64,000 bases of DNA from Batrachochytrium dendrobatidis JAM81 (taxonomy: Eukaryota > Chytridiomycota > Chytridiomycetes > Rhizophydiales), in assembly GCF_000203795.2 (NCBI RefSeq), contig NW_006281109.1, positions 568,001 through 632,000 of the forward strand, given 5' to 3'. The notes below the pieces were generated by a model. It had not been told where the DNA came from and did no database searches. It saw only the letters and a program-made list of their open reading frames with translations. Positions 39,016 through 53,219 of this stretch are shown piece by piece. The stretch's first letter is position 1. Each line of letters begins with the position of its first letter. The position numbers and the translations under genes are program-made.

Positions 39016-41112
39016 ATGAAGCGACATGCTGCAGCAGTATTTGTACATGACGGTACGGAAAGTGACAGTGATGGAATAGATGATGATAACCATTCAAAAC
39101 GATCTCGAAAGGATGAATTGATTCTGGAAATCGAAGGTTCTGATATCAAGACGTAAGTAGGCTGGATTTCAATACAGAACACCTCGAGTATGCAGACTTG
39201 ATTATGCATCCATGTTCTAATCATCACACACTGAATACACTAAACTTAGTCATGAGGACGGAATCAGGAAAATTAAAGACAATACTACTTTAGTAATTCC
39301 GCTGATTCGACAAAATGTTTGGAGAACCAAGGAATCTCTGACTGCAACAAACAATTCATTGGACTGCATCAAAACTCCTGAACCCGAGGCATCTCGTCCA
39401 TTATTTCCATCAGAGCAACAGCTAGGATTTGGATTACAGGTCATGGAAAAGGTTGCAATGTCGACTACAAACAATGCATCGGATCTGCCAATGGAAGTAG
39501 ATCAAAATGTTGAGCCCAGTCCAAAATTGTCGATTCAGGAACAAGCTCTCAAAGAAATAATGGACGAGGCAGATGGGAAAAAACCAGTCTCTGAATCCAT
39601 GCAGATTCATATACCCATCTTGGCACAAAATGCCGTTCCAGGTGCTGCAAATCTACAATCAGATCTGGAGAAATATCGACATGATATTGCACTTCGTCCA
39701 GATGAGGTACATAGGATTTCTTATTTGACTGGGTATTGCTTTATATATAATGTGTTGATGGTTTGACTGATTTTACACCCTATTTACCATACTATTGAAC
39801 CACTAGTGTACGCTGGATGATTATAAACGTGTGCCCATTGATAATTTTGGAGAGGCAATGCTGCGTGGAATGGGCTGGTCCGATGGTAAAGCTATTGGGA
39901 AAAATTCAAATGGGCTGCTAACTCCTGTTGTGGTAAAACCACGACCACATTTGCTTGGCCTAGGAGCAACTCCTGCTCCAATTCTAGAACATAAACAGAA
40001 AAAATACATTCGTCCTGGCGAAAAGCGACTGCCTGATGTAAGATTACCATGAATACTGCAATACCTTTGTTGTCTCATTGGCTGAACACTTTTATTGTCT
40101 GCATGGATGAATAACAGCCTTTAGCAGAGCCCGAGATTGTCAAATCTACCAACGTCCCAAGAGAACGAAAAAATAGCTCTCATGACAAAGTTGGAAACAC
40201 CTCGTCATCACATAAAGGTATTGACTTGTGAATTCTGTAAATCTCGGCTGTGTTTTGCAATGAGTTCTAAATCATGTTATAACTATTATAGATGGAATTT
40301 CTGCAGATACCATGGTACAAATAAACGACGGGAGATATTCAGGATTAAAGGGAAGCGTTGTTGAAGTCAAAGAGAAACCGTCAGGGCATGTAGTCAAGGT
40401 TAAATTAACAAAGAGCCAAGAAATAGTACGTGTATGGAAAGATCAAGTGTCTGTAGTAAAAACAAGCTCGCACTCTTTCCGACACTCTGATCAAAACACT
40501 ATCTCATGGCTAAAAACCCATATTCGTGTAGTAAGTTGTTTGATTTAGAGTTGACAAAGCAATTTATAGTCATATCGCTATATGTGCTAATGCATGGATC
40601 GTGATCAATTATTTTGTGTAGCGAATTATAAGCAAATCGTATCGAAAAGGACGATTCTATAACTGCAAGGCAGTGATTGATGATGTACTTGGAAAGGAAG
40701 AATGTGTCGTACGTGTAGATGGCACTGGAGAGCTTTTGGATGGTACTGTTTTGACTCATATTACTGCGTTCAACATCAACCACTGTTTACAATTTGCATT
40801 CTAACAAGCTCATGACTTGTAGATATCTGTCAGCGTCATTTGGAAACCTATATTCCAAGTACAGGAAAACGTGTTTTGATTGTAGCGTACAAGGATCCCT
40901 CTTTTAAAGGAGCGGTTGCGACACTTTTGGAGAAACAAAATGATAAAAATCTAGCCATTGTGCAATTAGAAAGAGATTTTTCAATCGAGGTAATAGCATT
41001 TGTATTGACAGGCTACTTTTTATATACAAAACTGCTAATTTGACTAATGCCTTTGTTTTATTTGGTGATCAAGACGGTAGCGTACGACGAGATTGCCGAG
41101 TTTGTCGAATAA
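39016..41112 (+). CDS. GPKOW: Spliceosomal G-patch and KOW protein (GPKOW/Spp2/MOS2)
   Basis: Partner and activator of the DEAH helicase Prp2 during spliceosome activation. Acidic/basic N-terminus MKRHAAAVFVHDGTESDSDG, then a low-complexity part. The G-patch is VPIDNFGEAMLRGMGWSDGK, AIGKNSNGLLTPV, then PRPHLLGLGA, about residues 170-215. A first KOW module follows near 40310-40460 (VQINDGRYSGLKGSVVEVKE), then a mid region RIISKSYRKGRFYNCKAVID (near 40622), and a second KOW near 40850-40990 (YIPSTGKRVLIVAY, YKDPSFKGAVATLLEKQ). It ends TVAYDEIAEFVE. The start is ATG 39016, the stop TAA 41110-41112. The stop is 31 bp from the convergent TANGO6 stop. Confidence 0.92.
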
Positions 41113-41143
41113 TAAAATCCTTGTCAAGTTTCTATTTAATTTA

Positions 41144-44100
41144 CTAAAATGGCAGAATAGCAGCGAAATCTTCAAGTGCCAATTGTGCATGTTGGCGAGT
41201 TAAACTATCGCTGTCGCTTTCACTAGAGTATTGAAGTTGACGGCGTAGTTTTTGAACTAATTTCATGGAAAGCACTTGGATCGTACTATGGCCAAGCGCC
41301 CGTACAAGTGAAATGATTATAACTACAGATCCTATAGTTTCAGCATGATACATGGTTGAAAAAAGGGCGGTCAAGTTCAACAGTAAGTTTCCATTCATAA
41401 AATAAGGTATCAGTTGTAATGTTTATACCTCGTCGCGCTTCGGCTTCTTTCTCTAGCTGCAATACTGTAACTACGTAATCCGTAATCTGTTCAATAAACG
41501 GGATAAGTGAAAGAGGGGCAGTTTCTGCAATACGAGACATGAGCGACAGAGCACTAGCTCGCATTTCCTTTTCAGTATCACGCATGACAACTAGAACCGC
41601 AGGCAAAATCACTGAAGCTAGTAGTGGCATTAAATAAAGAGGATGAGTTTGATCTTTCAATTATTTATGACTCGTTAAAAAAGATACATTCAAGCCTACC
41701 ATGTTTTGGAAACACTTGTCCGCTGCGTTGGATCGTTTGCATGAGCGCTTCTCCAATGCGTAGACGATAATCCATATCAAACAATGATTTATCTGTATAT
41801 CGTTTTGAAATCAGCAAAAGAGTCTCTGATGCGTATACATCAGTCAGTGTGCTTAGCCCTTTGACAGCATTTAAGTATATAAAACTGTCTTGATCCTCCA
41901 GCATATCCAAAAAAATGGTGATAATGCTATCCAAGTGCTCCTTGCTTACTGGTGCACGATCTAATACTAGCTGGCGCATAATCGCCATTCCGTGCGCTCG
42001 AATAGGCAGCAAAGGATCAGCCAGTTCCTTTAATGCATGTTTAAAGTCTTGGCTTTGTTTACGCAAGGTTGCATCTTGCTCACTAGTATCAGATTTTAGT
42101 GAATCTGAATGAGCAAATATTGTGGTTCGAACATCTTGTGTCATTCTTTGAATTGCTTCGTTTTCGTGCAGCGTTAGTGTATGTATAATGATTTTGATTT
42201 CGGAAATCGTTTGCTTAGTCTCGAGGTCAGTTTCTACAGAATCTGTCAATTGATGGAATGCACACATGTAAGCACAACTGCCGTAATACGGATGAAAATT
42301 ATATACTTTAATTATACTACTTACTGCTAGTAAATATCTCTTTAAGAAGAGTAAGAGCCAGCGATATGCCATCAACATCCGATTCAAGAAGCGTGTTTTT
42401 AATAAACTTTAAAATTTGGCTTGTGTTATGCAATAGTTTGTCTCCAAATGTATTCATCATGGCAATGATCATTGCAGCATGTTGCATATGAGCAAAACTA
42501 CAAAGCATAAAAGTCAGTAAAAACGCACTCGGCCTTACAGAATAGATTATTGCAGAAATTCAACTTACTCTGCACTACTCATAGAGACTTTGCTAGTTAA
42601 ACTAGTATTCATCTCATCAATCAAAAGTGTGTCAGATTTTTTTGCAATCAAACTGCCTTGAAGAAATAACAAGAACAATTCGCCCACAGCAACCGAATTA
42701 TCGAGTTTGGATATAAACATGCAAAAAAATTCTGGATCTATTAAAAGTGCCTGTCCTGTACCGTCATCAAAGTTTTCTTTTTGAAAAGCAGTAAACTCGA
42801 TACCGCCATGATCACTGTGTGAAATGGTCGCCACGATTTTGTTTGCAGGACATATGCAGATATCATACAAAGTCTGGGTCACATCTTTTGTATCTGAAAG
42901 TTTAAAGTACGTATCAAGTATCTGTGCTATAGTAGATTGAATGGCTAGTTTGGAGGCTGCTGCCTTTTCATACATATAGTACAAAATAGGAATCACTAAA
43001 TTCAAGTAAAAAATGAGCGACATTGATAAGCTGATTTGAAACTGAAAAACACACCTTTTTCAAGCGTTTTTGCCAAACTGTGACTAGGCTCACATCCAGA
43101 TATTAGTCGTTCAAGACTGCGAATAGATGCCTCCAAATCTAAACTAGTCGAAATAATGGTACCTTTTGCACTACCAAAATCATTTAAAGGGTTAGATCAT
43201 GCATAAATAGGCTAGTATCAACAATTTAAATGATTGGGAATATGGTCCAGTACCTATTATTTTTATAAAAAAATCGCATCAGCGGTTCAACTATAGGATT
43301 GATAAATAATTTTGTTCCCAAAGAGGGACTCTTGATAACAAATCTAGATATTGTAAAGCTTGCTGTGATGGCTGATGTTTTTGAGCCTGTATCTTCAGCA
43401 GTGATTAAATCACATAGCTGTTTTGAAAGATTCACAAAGTACACCTTTATTTTTTCAAACAAATTGATGAGTTCAACAGTGCTTAAAATTAGACATTGTA
43501 CTGGATATGAATCAATACTATTATATCTTACCTGTTTTGAAATTCCAGTGGGTGGAGTTAAAAGCAGCCGTGTAACGTGTTCAAGCTGTGAAATGGTTGG
43601 TGTAGACGACATATCGCTGTTTGCCTCCATTGGAAGCAAAAGTGTAATTAAAGCTTGTACGCCATTGTTTTTCATGATCAACAAGGAAAGATACGCCGAA
43701 ACGGTGCTACGTAGCCATGCTGGACAAGGAGGATAATTGGGTAATCTTGCCAAAAGAGAGAGAAGAGCATCCATACATAGACGAATTCCAAGTCTAAGTT
43801 CAATACAAATTAAATTCTAGTATATGTATCAATGGTTTCAGATATAAACTTGATAAGCATTACCTTGAAAAACACGAGTTGGTGAATTCTTTGCAGTCAG
43901 TTGAATCCATACATGCTTTTGTGGTTTTGATATCTAAAGCTGATGCAGCAAAACCACTATTCGATTCAAGACATTGATCACTAGAGTGATGAGTTGATAT
44001 TGTTTCGGTTTGTATTGCAATAGCACAAAGTAATGCTGCGGCCAGATATTTGCGTCGAAGTAAATCTACCAAATAACTTGCTCTTTCAGAAAGTAAAATT

Positions 44101-44845
44101 CGCACCATTGTTGCCAGACATTCACCAAACAAAAATGTGTCTAATGGATTTATGGGAGAAGCAGCCTCGGCTGCATTTGGACCTTGTGGCAGTTTAAAGC
44201 CAAGTTGTATCATTTTAGACGAGTATGAATCTAAAGATGGAACGATTCCCCAACAAATAATGATTGGCATGAGAGTCTCGATTGCAGATCTGTCTTTGAA
44301 ACCATCAATAGACTCTTTAGAATCATTTTTCAATGCTAGATCCACAGCTTCCAGAGAGTTTAAGCATGATCGCACATAGCGTGCCTTGACGAGATTTAAA
44401 TTGCATTCTGCTTGAGCAGCTGGTTCTGGTTTGGACAATGTAGTCAGAGTAAAGTCCAAAGTTTCAAAACAGTCAAGTTGCTTGGATTTGGGATTAGAAA
44501 CTTGGTTTAATCTCAGCGCCAAAGTCTCTGCAAATGACTTTGGTTTAGCTAATAACAATTAGCAGAAAGCACAATCAGCTATTCTGAATTCATTCCAAAA
44601 CAACTCCGAAATGCAAACCAGCAGTTGCAATATCAAAAACACAAACCAGTTTTGGATACTGGCAGTAAGGCATGGGATGATCCGGCCAGAATCGCAACAT
44701 CATTCAAGCAAGTTCTCAAATCAAGATGGCAAGACATTGACGAAATAGGATTGTGAATGTGTGCACTTGTATCCTTTTTTAAGCAATGACTGGAGTTTAT
44801 CTCATCATTTGTGGTGTCGATAGCATTCAATTCAGCTGAAGACAT
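41144..44845 (-). CDS. TANGO6: TANGO6/Rtp1-like HEAT-repeat protein (RNA polymerase II assembly)
   Basis: Large alpha-helical protein of the Rtp1/TANGO6 family, which in yeast helps assemble and import RNA polymerase II. Two family domains are clear near the C-terminus. The RTP1_C1 part is DFKHALKELADPLLPIRAHG, MAIMRQLVLDRAPVSKEHLD, DMLEDQDSFIYLNAVKGLST (about 41850-42050). The RTP1_C2 part is HPLYLMPLLASVILPAVLVV, YVVTVLQLEKEAEARR and SLTRQHAQLALEDFAAI before TAG 41144-41146. The N-terminal two thirds are helix-rich with no motif I can name. Start ATG 44845 (MSSAELNAIDTTND). About 10 exons. Confidence 0.85.
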
Positions 44846-45604
44846 GATCAGCCTTGCAATGGGTTTATAGTTAATGACAAAAAGAATGAGAATATTTCAG
44901 AATGATTTTGCTGTTTTGAACTCATTCTGGTAGCAGATTGTTGTTTAGCATTTTGGAAATGTTGAGTCTTCATTCGTAAAACTATACGATTGTTGCAGGT
45001 TAGCGTACAGACTGCAGACGGAACACTCATGATCGTGTCAGAACAAAACCAAACTTGATGAGCTCATCAAACAGCAGGCTGTTTATTCAACTCGTCGTGT
45101 CAGCAAATCCAATTGTCGTCGCGATACATGATCATATCATTCAAATCAACAATCTATCGATACTTGCAAAATATTATCATCGAGAGCGATGGTTGCTGAC
45201 GATTTCTCATACTCATTTTCACTAGCTGTGATCTTCACTTTTGGAATTTCAAATGCAACTTTCACGCTTTCCAATTCACTGATATCTGACATCAATTGCA
45301 TTCCCAGACAAAAAAAGTCGCTGTTTAATAAATAGTGTGTAATGTTTAGACTATATATCGTCTATATTGATTGTCAAATTAAAAGTGTATCAAATGCTGT
45401 ACATTTAAACTTTTATTTGATACTTTATTCAAAAATCAAATGACAGTTGTATTCATGCTAGATTATCTAGTTTAAATCAATTGTAATTCATGTCAATTCA
45501 TTTTAAACGTATTAGAGTATAATGCGATTGATTTGTGTGATGAGATTGTAGAGCTGAATGATGGAATCTGCACTTTGGTCGAAAAACTGCAACATCAGTT
45601 GTAG
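44846..45604. other. Intergenic region between TANGO6 and complex I gene
   Basis: About 760 bp with the TANGO6 promoter, a possible tiny minus-strand gene (45146-45301), and probably the first exon or exons of the plus-strand complex I subunit, which I could not place. A stem-forming pair TATCAAAT / ATTTGATA lies near 45388-45424. Confidence 0.4.
45146..45301 (-). CDS. Small open reading frame, unknown (51 residues)
   Basis: Minus-strand frame MQLMSDISELESVKVAFEIP then KVKITASENEYEKSSATIAL, DDNILQVSIDC and TGA 45146-45148. The composition (alternating charged and hydrophobic residues, few rare codons) looks more like protein than the surrounding DNA. The frame remains open a little upstream. 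A strong GTATCG donor-like sequence sits near the end, so it might be an exon rather than a whole gene. I recognise no family. Confidence 0.25.
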   Translation of the reverse strand: MQLMSDISELESVKVAFEIPKVKITASENEYEKSSATIALDDNILQVSIDC

Positions 45605-46541
45605 TTGATCGTATACGCTCAGTACAATCACAAACTTGATTCTCGAGGTTTGAATGCACTCTATCCAACCATGTCGTTGCTGCGTAGGTTTATCGAACGT
45701 CACTTTGGAGGCATTCCAGAGAGTCTCAAGGATCTGCATTGGCTGTATCGTGTTGTATGTATTTGTATACTATGCATTGTGCTGAGCAGCCTTTTTTTAT
45801 GAGTGTAATGCATTGACCATTGCTGACAGTCAATATTAAGATACATCATTCCTGCCATTTTGATTAGTATAATGATATTGTTTTTTGATGACACACTTGA
45901 TTTACTTTACTAACTGTTCTTATTTTTGTTGGATATAGAATCCAAAATCTGTAGGCAGTGCCCCTCAGGTACGACTATTGTATAGATGAGAATGTTTTCA
46001 GATGCCATCAGACAACTAACTTTCAGCATTATTTTTGTGAATGATATTATTCTATATTAGGCCATAGAATATCGTATAGTTTCACCAGCGTAGGATTGCT
46101 TTTACAGATGTTGCTTGACATGCATTATCAGCCTTTTTAAATTTGGCTGATATTCTATAAACAATGATTTTAAACCCTTCATTATACAGTACTCAGACCA
46201 ACTATGTTGCGCCTACTGCTTACAAGGTATCCAACAACCAGTATTTTAAACGAGATGTGCGTCGAGCATTTCCTCAAACTGTGACATTTACCACAAACGA
46301 TCTGGCCGAACTGAACGCACCACTTCTAAAGAGGTGAGATTTAACAGAATTATAGAATTTATTTTGGATTACTAACTCTATGAATTGAAACCCAAGACTT
46401 GCTAATGATCAAGCCAGTGTGATGACTGCATCTCCTATTCAAGTCGTGATGATCAACAACAGGTACAAATACACACCATCCAGTCCACACCTCAAGGCAG
46501 ATGAATCCAATCCCGAGTTCAGCATTCGTGCTGTGAAATGA
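45605..46541 (+). CDS. Probable complex I 21.3-kDa-type accessory subunit (start unresolved)
   Basis: Likely accessory subunit of mitochondrial NADH:ubiquinone oxidoreductase. The diagnostic stretch is NYVAPTAYKVSNNQYFKRDV with RRAFPQTVTF near 46198-46290. It parallels the NPYWKRDVRRAYP block of the fungal 21.3-kDa subunit. Upstream, YNHKLDSRGLNALYPTMSLL then RRFIERHFGGIPES matches the N-terminal helix region in kind (STGLW..LRR.F). The last exon gives LANDQASVMTASPIQVVMIN, NRYKYTPSSPHLKADE and ends FSIRAVK, TGA 46539-46541. An in-frame stop just before 45605 means the true start is either ATG 45671 or in an unseen upstream exon. Small exons (for example NPKSVGSAPQ near 45950) add uncertainty. 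Confidence 0.5.
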
Positions 46542-46708
46542 ATTAAACTTTAAAGATTGAATACTGTTGATTCGAGTCAAAGGATTGTCGATGCTTGACA
46601 ATCTATAAAACAGTCGAACATATTAAATAAACATGAATCAATGGCTTGGAATTTGGCTTTGTTGATAGTCAAGCATCCAGATTCAAGTCACTCTGCCCAA
46701 CAACAGTC

Positions 46709-48947
46709 ATGTCAGCACTTGCTTCAAACAGATGCGATGGTTTGCTTGCTAAATCCAAAACTCCAGACTTGGGACTTTGGAAACTGATTTTATTGACCAT
46801 CTGTCTGGCTGGTGTTCAATTCACATGTAAAGTAGAGTCGATTCACTTCTGTTGCTGGATTCTGTTAATCAGTCTTGTACTTGTTTCAACAGGGACGGTT
46901 GAGCTTGCTTATGGCACACCTTATCTGCTCTCGCTTGGGTTGGCAAAATCACTCACTGCTTTAGTCTGGATTGCTGGTCCGCTTTCTGGTAAACTGGATT
47001 GATGTGCACATCTGATACTTTGTAAAATTCAAATAGACTGCCATGCTGAGCATACTTTTGTATTCTATACAGGCATTCTGATTCAGCCAATTGTCGGTGT
47101 ATATAGCGACAGATCTACGTTTCAATATGGTCGTCGTCGACCATTTATCCTAAGTAGGTCTCTTTTAAATGTACTGTTCATCCTGCCATATTAATCGTCA
47201 AATTTTAAATTATGGAAACAAAGTTGGGGGTTTGCTTGTCGTCATTTCTATTGCAATGATTGCATATTCAAGAGAATTCTCTGATGTTTTGATGGGATGG
47301 AATAAAACTGCAAAAGATGACCAGGCAAGTTTAATTCTATTCACATCTTTTCAAACTGGCCATGTCAATATAATAATCTTGAATTGAATCGTTTGCATAA
47401 TAGCTTCATTTGGTCACAATCATTGTAGCAGTGGTAGGGTTTTATTTTCTCGATTTCTCCATCAATGCTGTTCAAGCTAGTTGTCGTGCACTTATTGTCG
47501 ATGTATCACCCCTCCATCAACAAGATTTGGCAAATGCATGGGGTGGCCGTATGATTGGACTGGGAAATGTTCTTGGATATTTTGTTGGATATCTCGATCT
47601 TCCAAAACTATTTCCAATGCTTGGACCGACTCAATTGAAAATCTTGTGTGTCATTGCCATTACTTGGTTTGTAACTACGATTCTCGTGACATGCATTGCG
47701 ATTGTTGAGCGTCCCTACAAGCAGCGCCAGTCTGAACGACATCAGGCATGGTGGAAGCCACTGATGGAGATATTTCATTCGCTATCCACTTTGCCTCGCT
47801 CCATTCAAAGTGTCTGTAATGTGCAATTTCTAGCATGGCTGGGCTGGTTTCCATTTTTATTTTACAGGCAAGTATAACAGTGTGTCGTCTAAATTAGATG
47901 GCTTGATATCATTCAAGGTTCACTGGTCTAATTTTTTCAATTCGATCTAAATAGCACAAGTTGGATCTCTGATCGATTAAGATATGGCAAGTATTCCTTG
48001 ACACGCATCATGGATACCAATGACACATCAGATGAAGGAACACGAGCCGGATCGTTTTCACTGCTGTTGTTTGCCATTATATCTGTGATTACGGGATTTA
48101 TTCTTCCCATGATGGTCAAACACACACGCACGTCTGGTCGCAATGGAAGGTTTGATTCGCCTAGATCTCAAGTAGATGTATCTTATCGTCAAACATGGGC
48201 CGAGTTTTTTACACTACCACGCATTTGGAGTATATCACTTTTTGGATTTGCAATTCTTATGGTTTTGACAGCTGCAGTGCATGAAGTGATTGGCGCTACG
48301 TTTATTATAGCAGCAACTGGAATATCCTGGGGTAATATGAATTTTAAAATCTTGAATGATGCATGTAAACAATGAGTTCAAGATACCAACACGCATGATG
48401 GATTGTAGGAGTAGCACAATGGGTGCCTTTTACACTTATGGGCGAGTTTGTAAGTTTCTATAGTGATGGAAACCCGGAATCCAGGTGCAATCAATCTGAT
48501 GACACGGAGCGTGCGTTGCCCAACTTGTCAGCGAGTTCTGCAGAAAGAGAGATTATCATTTCGCGTTCTGATTCGCAACCAACACGACGGGATGGGTATG
48601 CAGTAGTTCAAGATGAAGATGAAATAGTGAATTATCATGCTTCATCATCACAACCACCACCATGTGTAGCAGATATTGGAAACTCTAATGAATCTGGACT
48701 ACAAGCAGGGATGGTGTTAGGAATCCACAATATTTATATTGTTTTACCACAATTTCTGAGCACAGTCATGAGTGCTATTGTGTTTGCTATTATTTCAGAA
48801 TTACAAAAATCCAGTCCAATTGAAACACCAGCAGAAGCATTTGATGCGTTTGGATGGACACTTCGACTCGGTGCATTTGCGAGTATTGGAGCGGCAATTA
48901 TTGCATTAAAAATCAAACCTATTCAATATCGATCTTGCATTGACTAG
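46709..48947 (+). CDS. Sucrose/maltose-type MFS transporter (GPH family, Sut1/SLC45-like)
   Basis: Proton-coupled disaccharide carrier of the glycoside-pentoside-hexuronide branch of the major facilitator superfamily, likely in the plasma membrane. Evidence: LWKLILLTICLAGVQFTCK (helix 1), VELAYGTPYLLSLGLAKSL, IAGPLSG | LIQPIVGVYSDRS, and the loop signature YGRRRPFIL near 47140. Next come ASCRALIVDVSPLHQQDLAN and WGGRMIGLGNVLGYFVGYLD, FLAWLGWFPFLFY near 47830, then the second half with a long acidic loop (48470-48690). It ends GLQAGMVLGIHNIYIVLPQF and a last helix. The substrate cannot be told from sequence. The start is ATG 46709; the frame upstream to 46646 begins with TTG. Confidence 0.85.
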
Positions 48948-48976
48948 CCAGACTGCAACAATTGAATTGAAAATGA

Positions 48977-50652
<1,676 letters not shown>

Positions 50653-50795
50653 TTCTGAGTAAAGAATCAGACATGAATTATATGTCAATGATTCCAACAC
50701 TTTTGAAGATATCAAATGAACAGACGGATAAAAAGTGTTTTTCAATGAATGAGAATTAAAATTGGACTTGACTTGAATTCCATTAATAAGACGAT

Positions 50796-52959
50796 ATGGT
50801 TGTTGGCACTACTTCATCAGGAAAAACTGCATCGCAGTTCAAGGACAAGAGCAAGCCTGTAGAAGTCCGTTCTTCAAACATTGTTGCTGGCAGAGGTATA
50901 ATAATTATTGAAGATCCGACTGAGGATTTGTCCAGTCGGAATGTGAATTCCATCCATGGCCTTCTATGCAGTGTTTTTGCTGGATCTGGCCATGAATCCA
51001 GTCTTTGATACTTGACACTGTATGGCTAGACAGTATTATTCTAAACCTACTGACTGGCAGAGTGTCGGAAGTGCACTCATGAGCGGTGATCACAGTTTTG
51101 ACTGTCATTGACTTTATAGTGCACTTTACTCCAGTCTGTTGCTCACTGAGTTTGATTAGATCTTGACTAGACGGTTTATCCAGTTGTCTTGCTCAACTCA
51201 GATGTGTTGGTTACTCACGTTTGATTCTGCTTCATGTAGCTGTTGCCAGTGCAATTCGGACCTCACTCGGACCAAAAGGCATGGACAAGATGGTAAGCAC
51301 TAATACTCAAAACAGTTGTATTAAACCCTTGCTGACTAACATCATTACTCATTTGATTTGACAATAGATTCAGTTTGGTCGTAATGAAGTGGTGATTAGT
51401 AACGATGGTGCTACCATTCTCAAGCATATGGCTGTCATGCATCCTGCTGCTAAAATGGTGTGTAATTTACTTATAAAAGAGAAATGGTTGGGTTTTAGTT
51501 CTAATGCATGTTGTCTTGATTTCATTTTAGCTTGTTGATCTGTCTGCTGCTCAAGATGTAGAGGCTGGTGACGGTACCACGTCTGTTGTTGTTCTTGCTG
51601 GCAGTCTGCTTGGTGCTGCCGAATCTCTTCTTGAAAAGGGAATTCATCCAACTACCATTGCAGAGTCCTTCACTCGTGCTGCTGACAAGGCAACCGAGTT
51701 TCTAACTTGCATGTCAACCCCACTCGATCTAAACGATCGCGAGTCCCTTCTCAAGAGCGCATCTACTTCTCTCAACTCAAAAATTGTATCTCAATACTCT
51801 TCGTTGCTTGCTCCCATTGCTGTTGACTCTGTTTTGCGTGTCATTGATCCTGCTGTTGCTACCAATGTTGATCTTAAAGACATTCGTCTTGTCACAAAAG
51901 TTGGAGGTACCATTGATGATACTCAACTGGTTGATGGTTTGGTCTTGACTCAAAATGTGATCAAGAGTGCTGGTGGTCCCACTCGCATGGAAAAGGCAAA
52001 AATTGGTTTGATTCAGTTCCAGCTATCACCTCCTAAACCTGATGTAAGTGTAATGGTTTGAAATGGTTTTTGAACTGCATGGATGAGTGTTGATGTGTGT
52101 GTTTTCATTACATTGCTAGATGGACAATCAAGTTATTGTGAACGACTATCGTCAGATGGACAAGATTCTCAAGGAAGAGCGTCAATACCTTCTTAATATC
52201 TGCAAAAAGATTAAAAAAACTGGCTGCAATGTTCTTTTTATTCAAAAGTCAATCCTGCGTGATGCAGTCAATGAACTCTCGCTACACTTTTTGTCAAAAT
52301 TAAAGATTCTTGCTGTCAAGGAAATTGAGCGTGACGAGGTCGAGTTTATCTGCAAGTCAACTGGATGTCGTCCTATTGCCGATGTTGATTCGTTTACCGA
52401 AGACAAACTTGGTTACGCCGATCTTATCGAAGAAGTCACTTCAGCCGGTGCCAAAGTGGTCAAGGTAACAGGTGTCAAGAACTCGGGAAAAACCGTCTCG
52501 GTGCTTGTTCATGGTGCCAACCAACTGGTTCTTGATGAGGCTGAGCGATCACTTCACGATGCACTCTGTGTGATACGATGCCTTGTTAAAAAGAGAGCCT
52601 TGATTGCTGGTGGTGGTGCACCTGAAATTCAAGTCAGTCTACGTATGATGGAGTATGCCAAGACACTCAAGGGCATGGAAGCTTACTGCTTTGAAGCATT
52701 TGCTGAAGCTTTAGAGATCATTCCTACCACTTTGGCAGAGAATGCTGGTCTCAATCCCATTACTATTGTCACTGAACTGCGTAACCGACACGCTCGTGGT
52801 GAAAGCACTGCTGGTATCAATGTTCGTAAGGGTACCATTTCCAATATTTTGGAAGAGAATGTCATTCAGCCTTTGCTTGTATCTACTAGTGCGATCCAAC
52901 TGGCTGCTGAAACTGTCAAAATGGTTATGAAGATTGATGATATTGTTGCTGTTCGATAA
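50796..52959 (+). CDS. CCT4: Chaperonin TRiC/CCT subunit delta
   Basis: ATP-driven cytosolic chaperonin subunit that folds actin and tubulin. N-terminus [21 protein letters not shown] first intron of about 343 bp (50897-51239) follows, then [38 protein letters not shown], the ATPase motif [34 protein letters not shown], and the delta-type [20 protein letters not shown]. After that come [37 protein letters not shown] and a terminal [14 protein letters not shown]. Two large exons hold most of the protein. The start is ATG 50796, the stop TAA 52957-52959. The first intron contains a CCGACTG/CAGTCGG stem at 50916-50939. Confidence 0.97.
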
Positions 52960-53219
52960 ACCAAAAAAATGATTTTTAATTAAAATGCTTGACACAAATT
53001 GATTGTTTTTTGAGTTGTAAATATTGAGTGTAATTTTAATAATGCAAAACTGCAAGTAATTCTGCACACGACGTTCAAGTTGATTCTAACAAGAATTTTT
53101 CATTTTCTTTCAAGTTGCAACTTTTTGGTAAGCAGTTGCTCTGTAATCCTGACAATTCATTCCATCTGTGATGTTTAACAGCAACATGATCAGTTTGAAA
53201 CTAGTGATTTGTATTGAAA

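Noticed and set aside
51069..51125. AGTGCACT repeated 40 bp apart in CCT4 intron 1
   Set aside because: Each copy is itself a short palindrome, so the inverted arrangement is weak evidence for a structure.
52683..53067. Long minus-strand frames opposite CCT4
   Set aside because: They are antisense to a highly conserved coding exon and carry no motif of their own.
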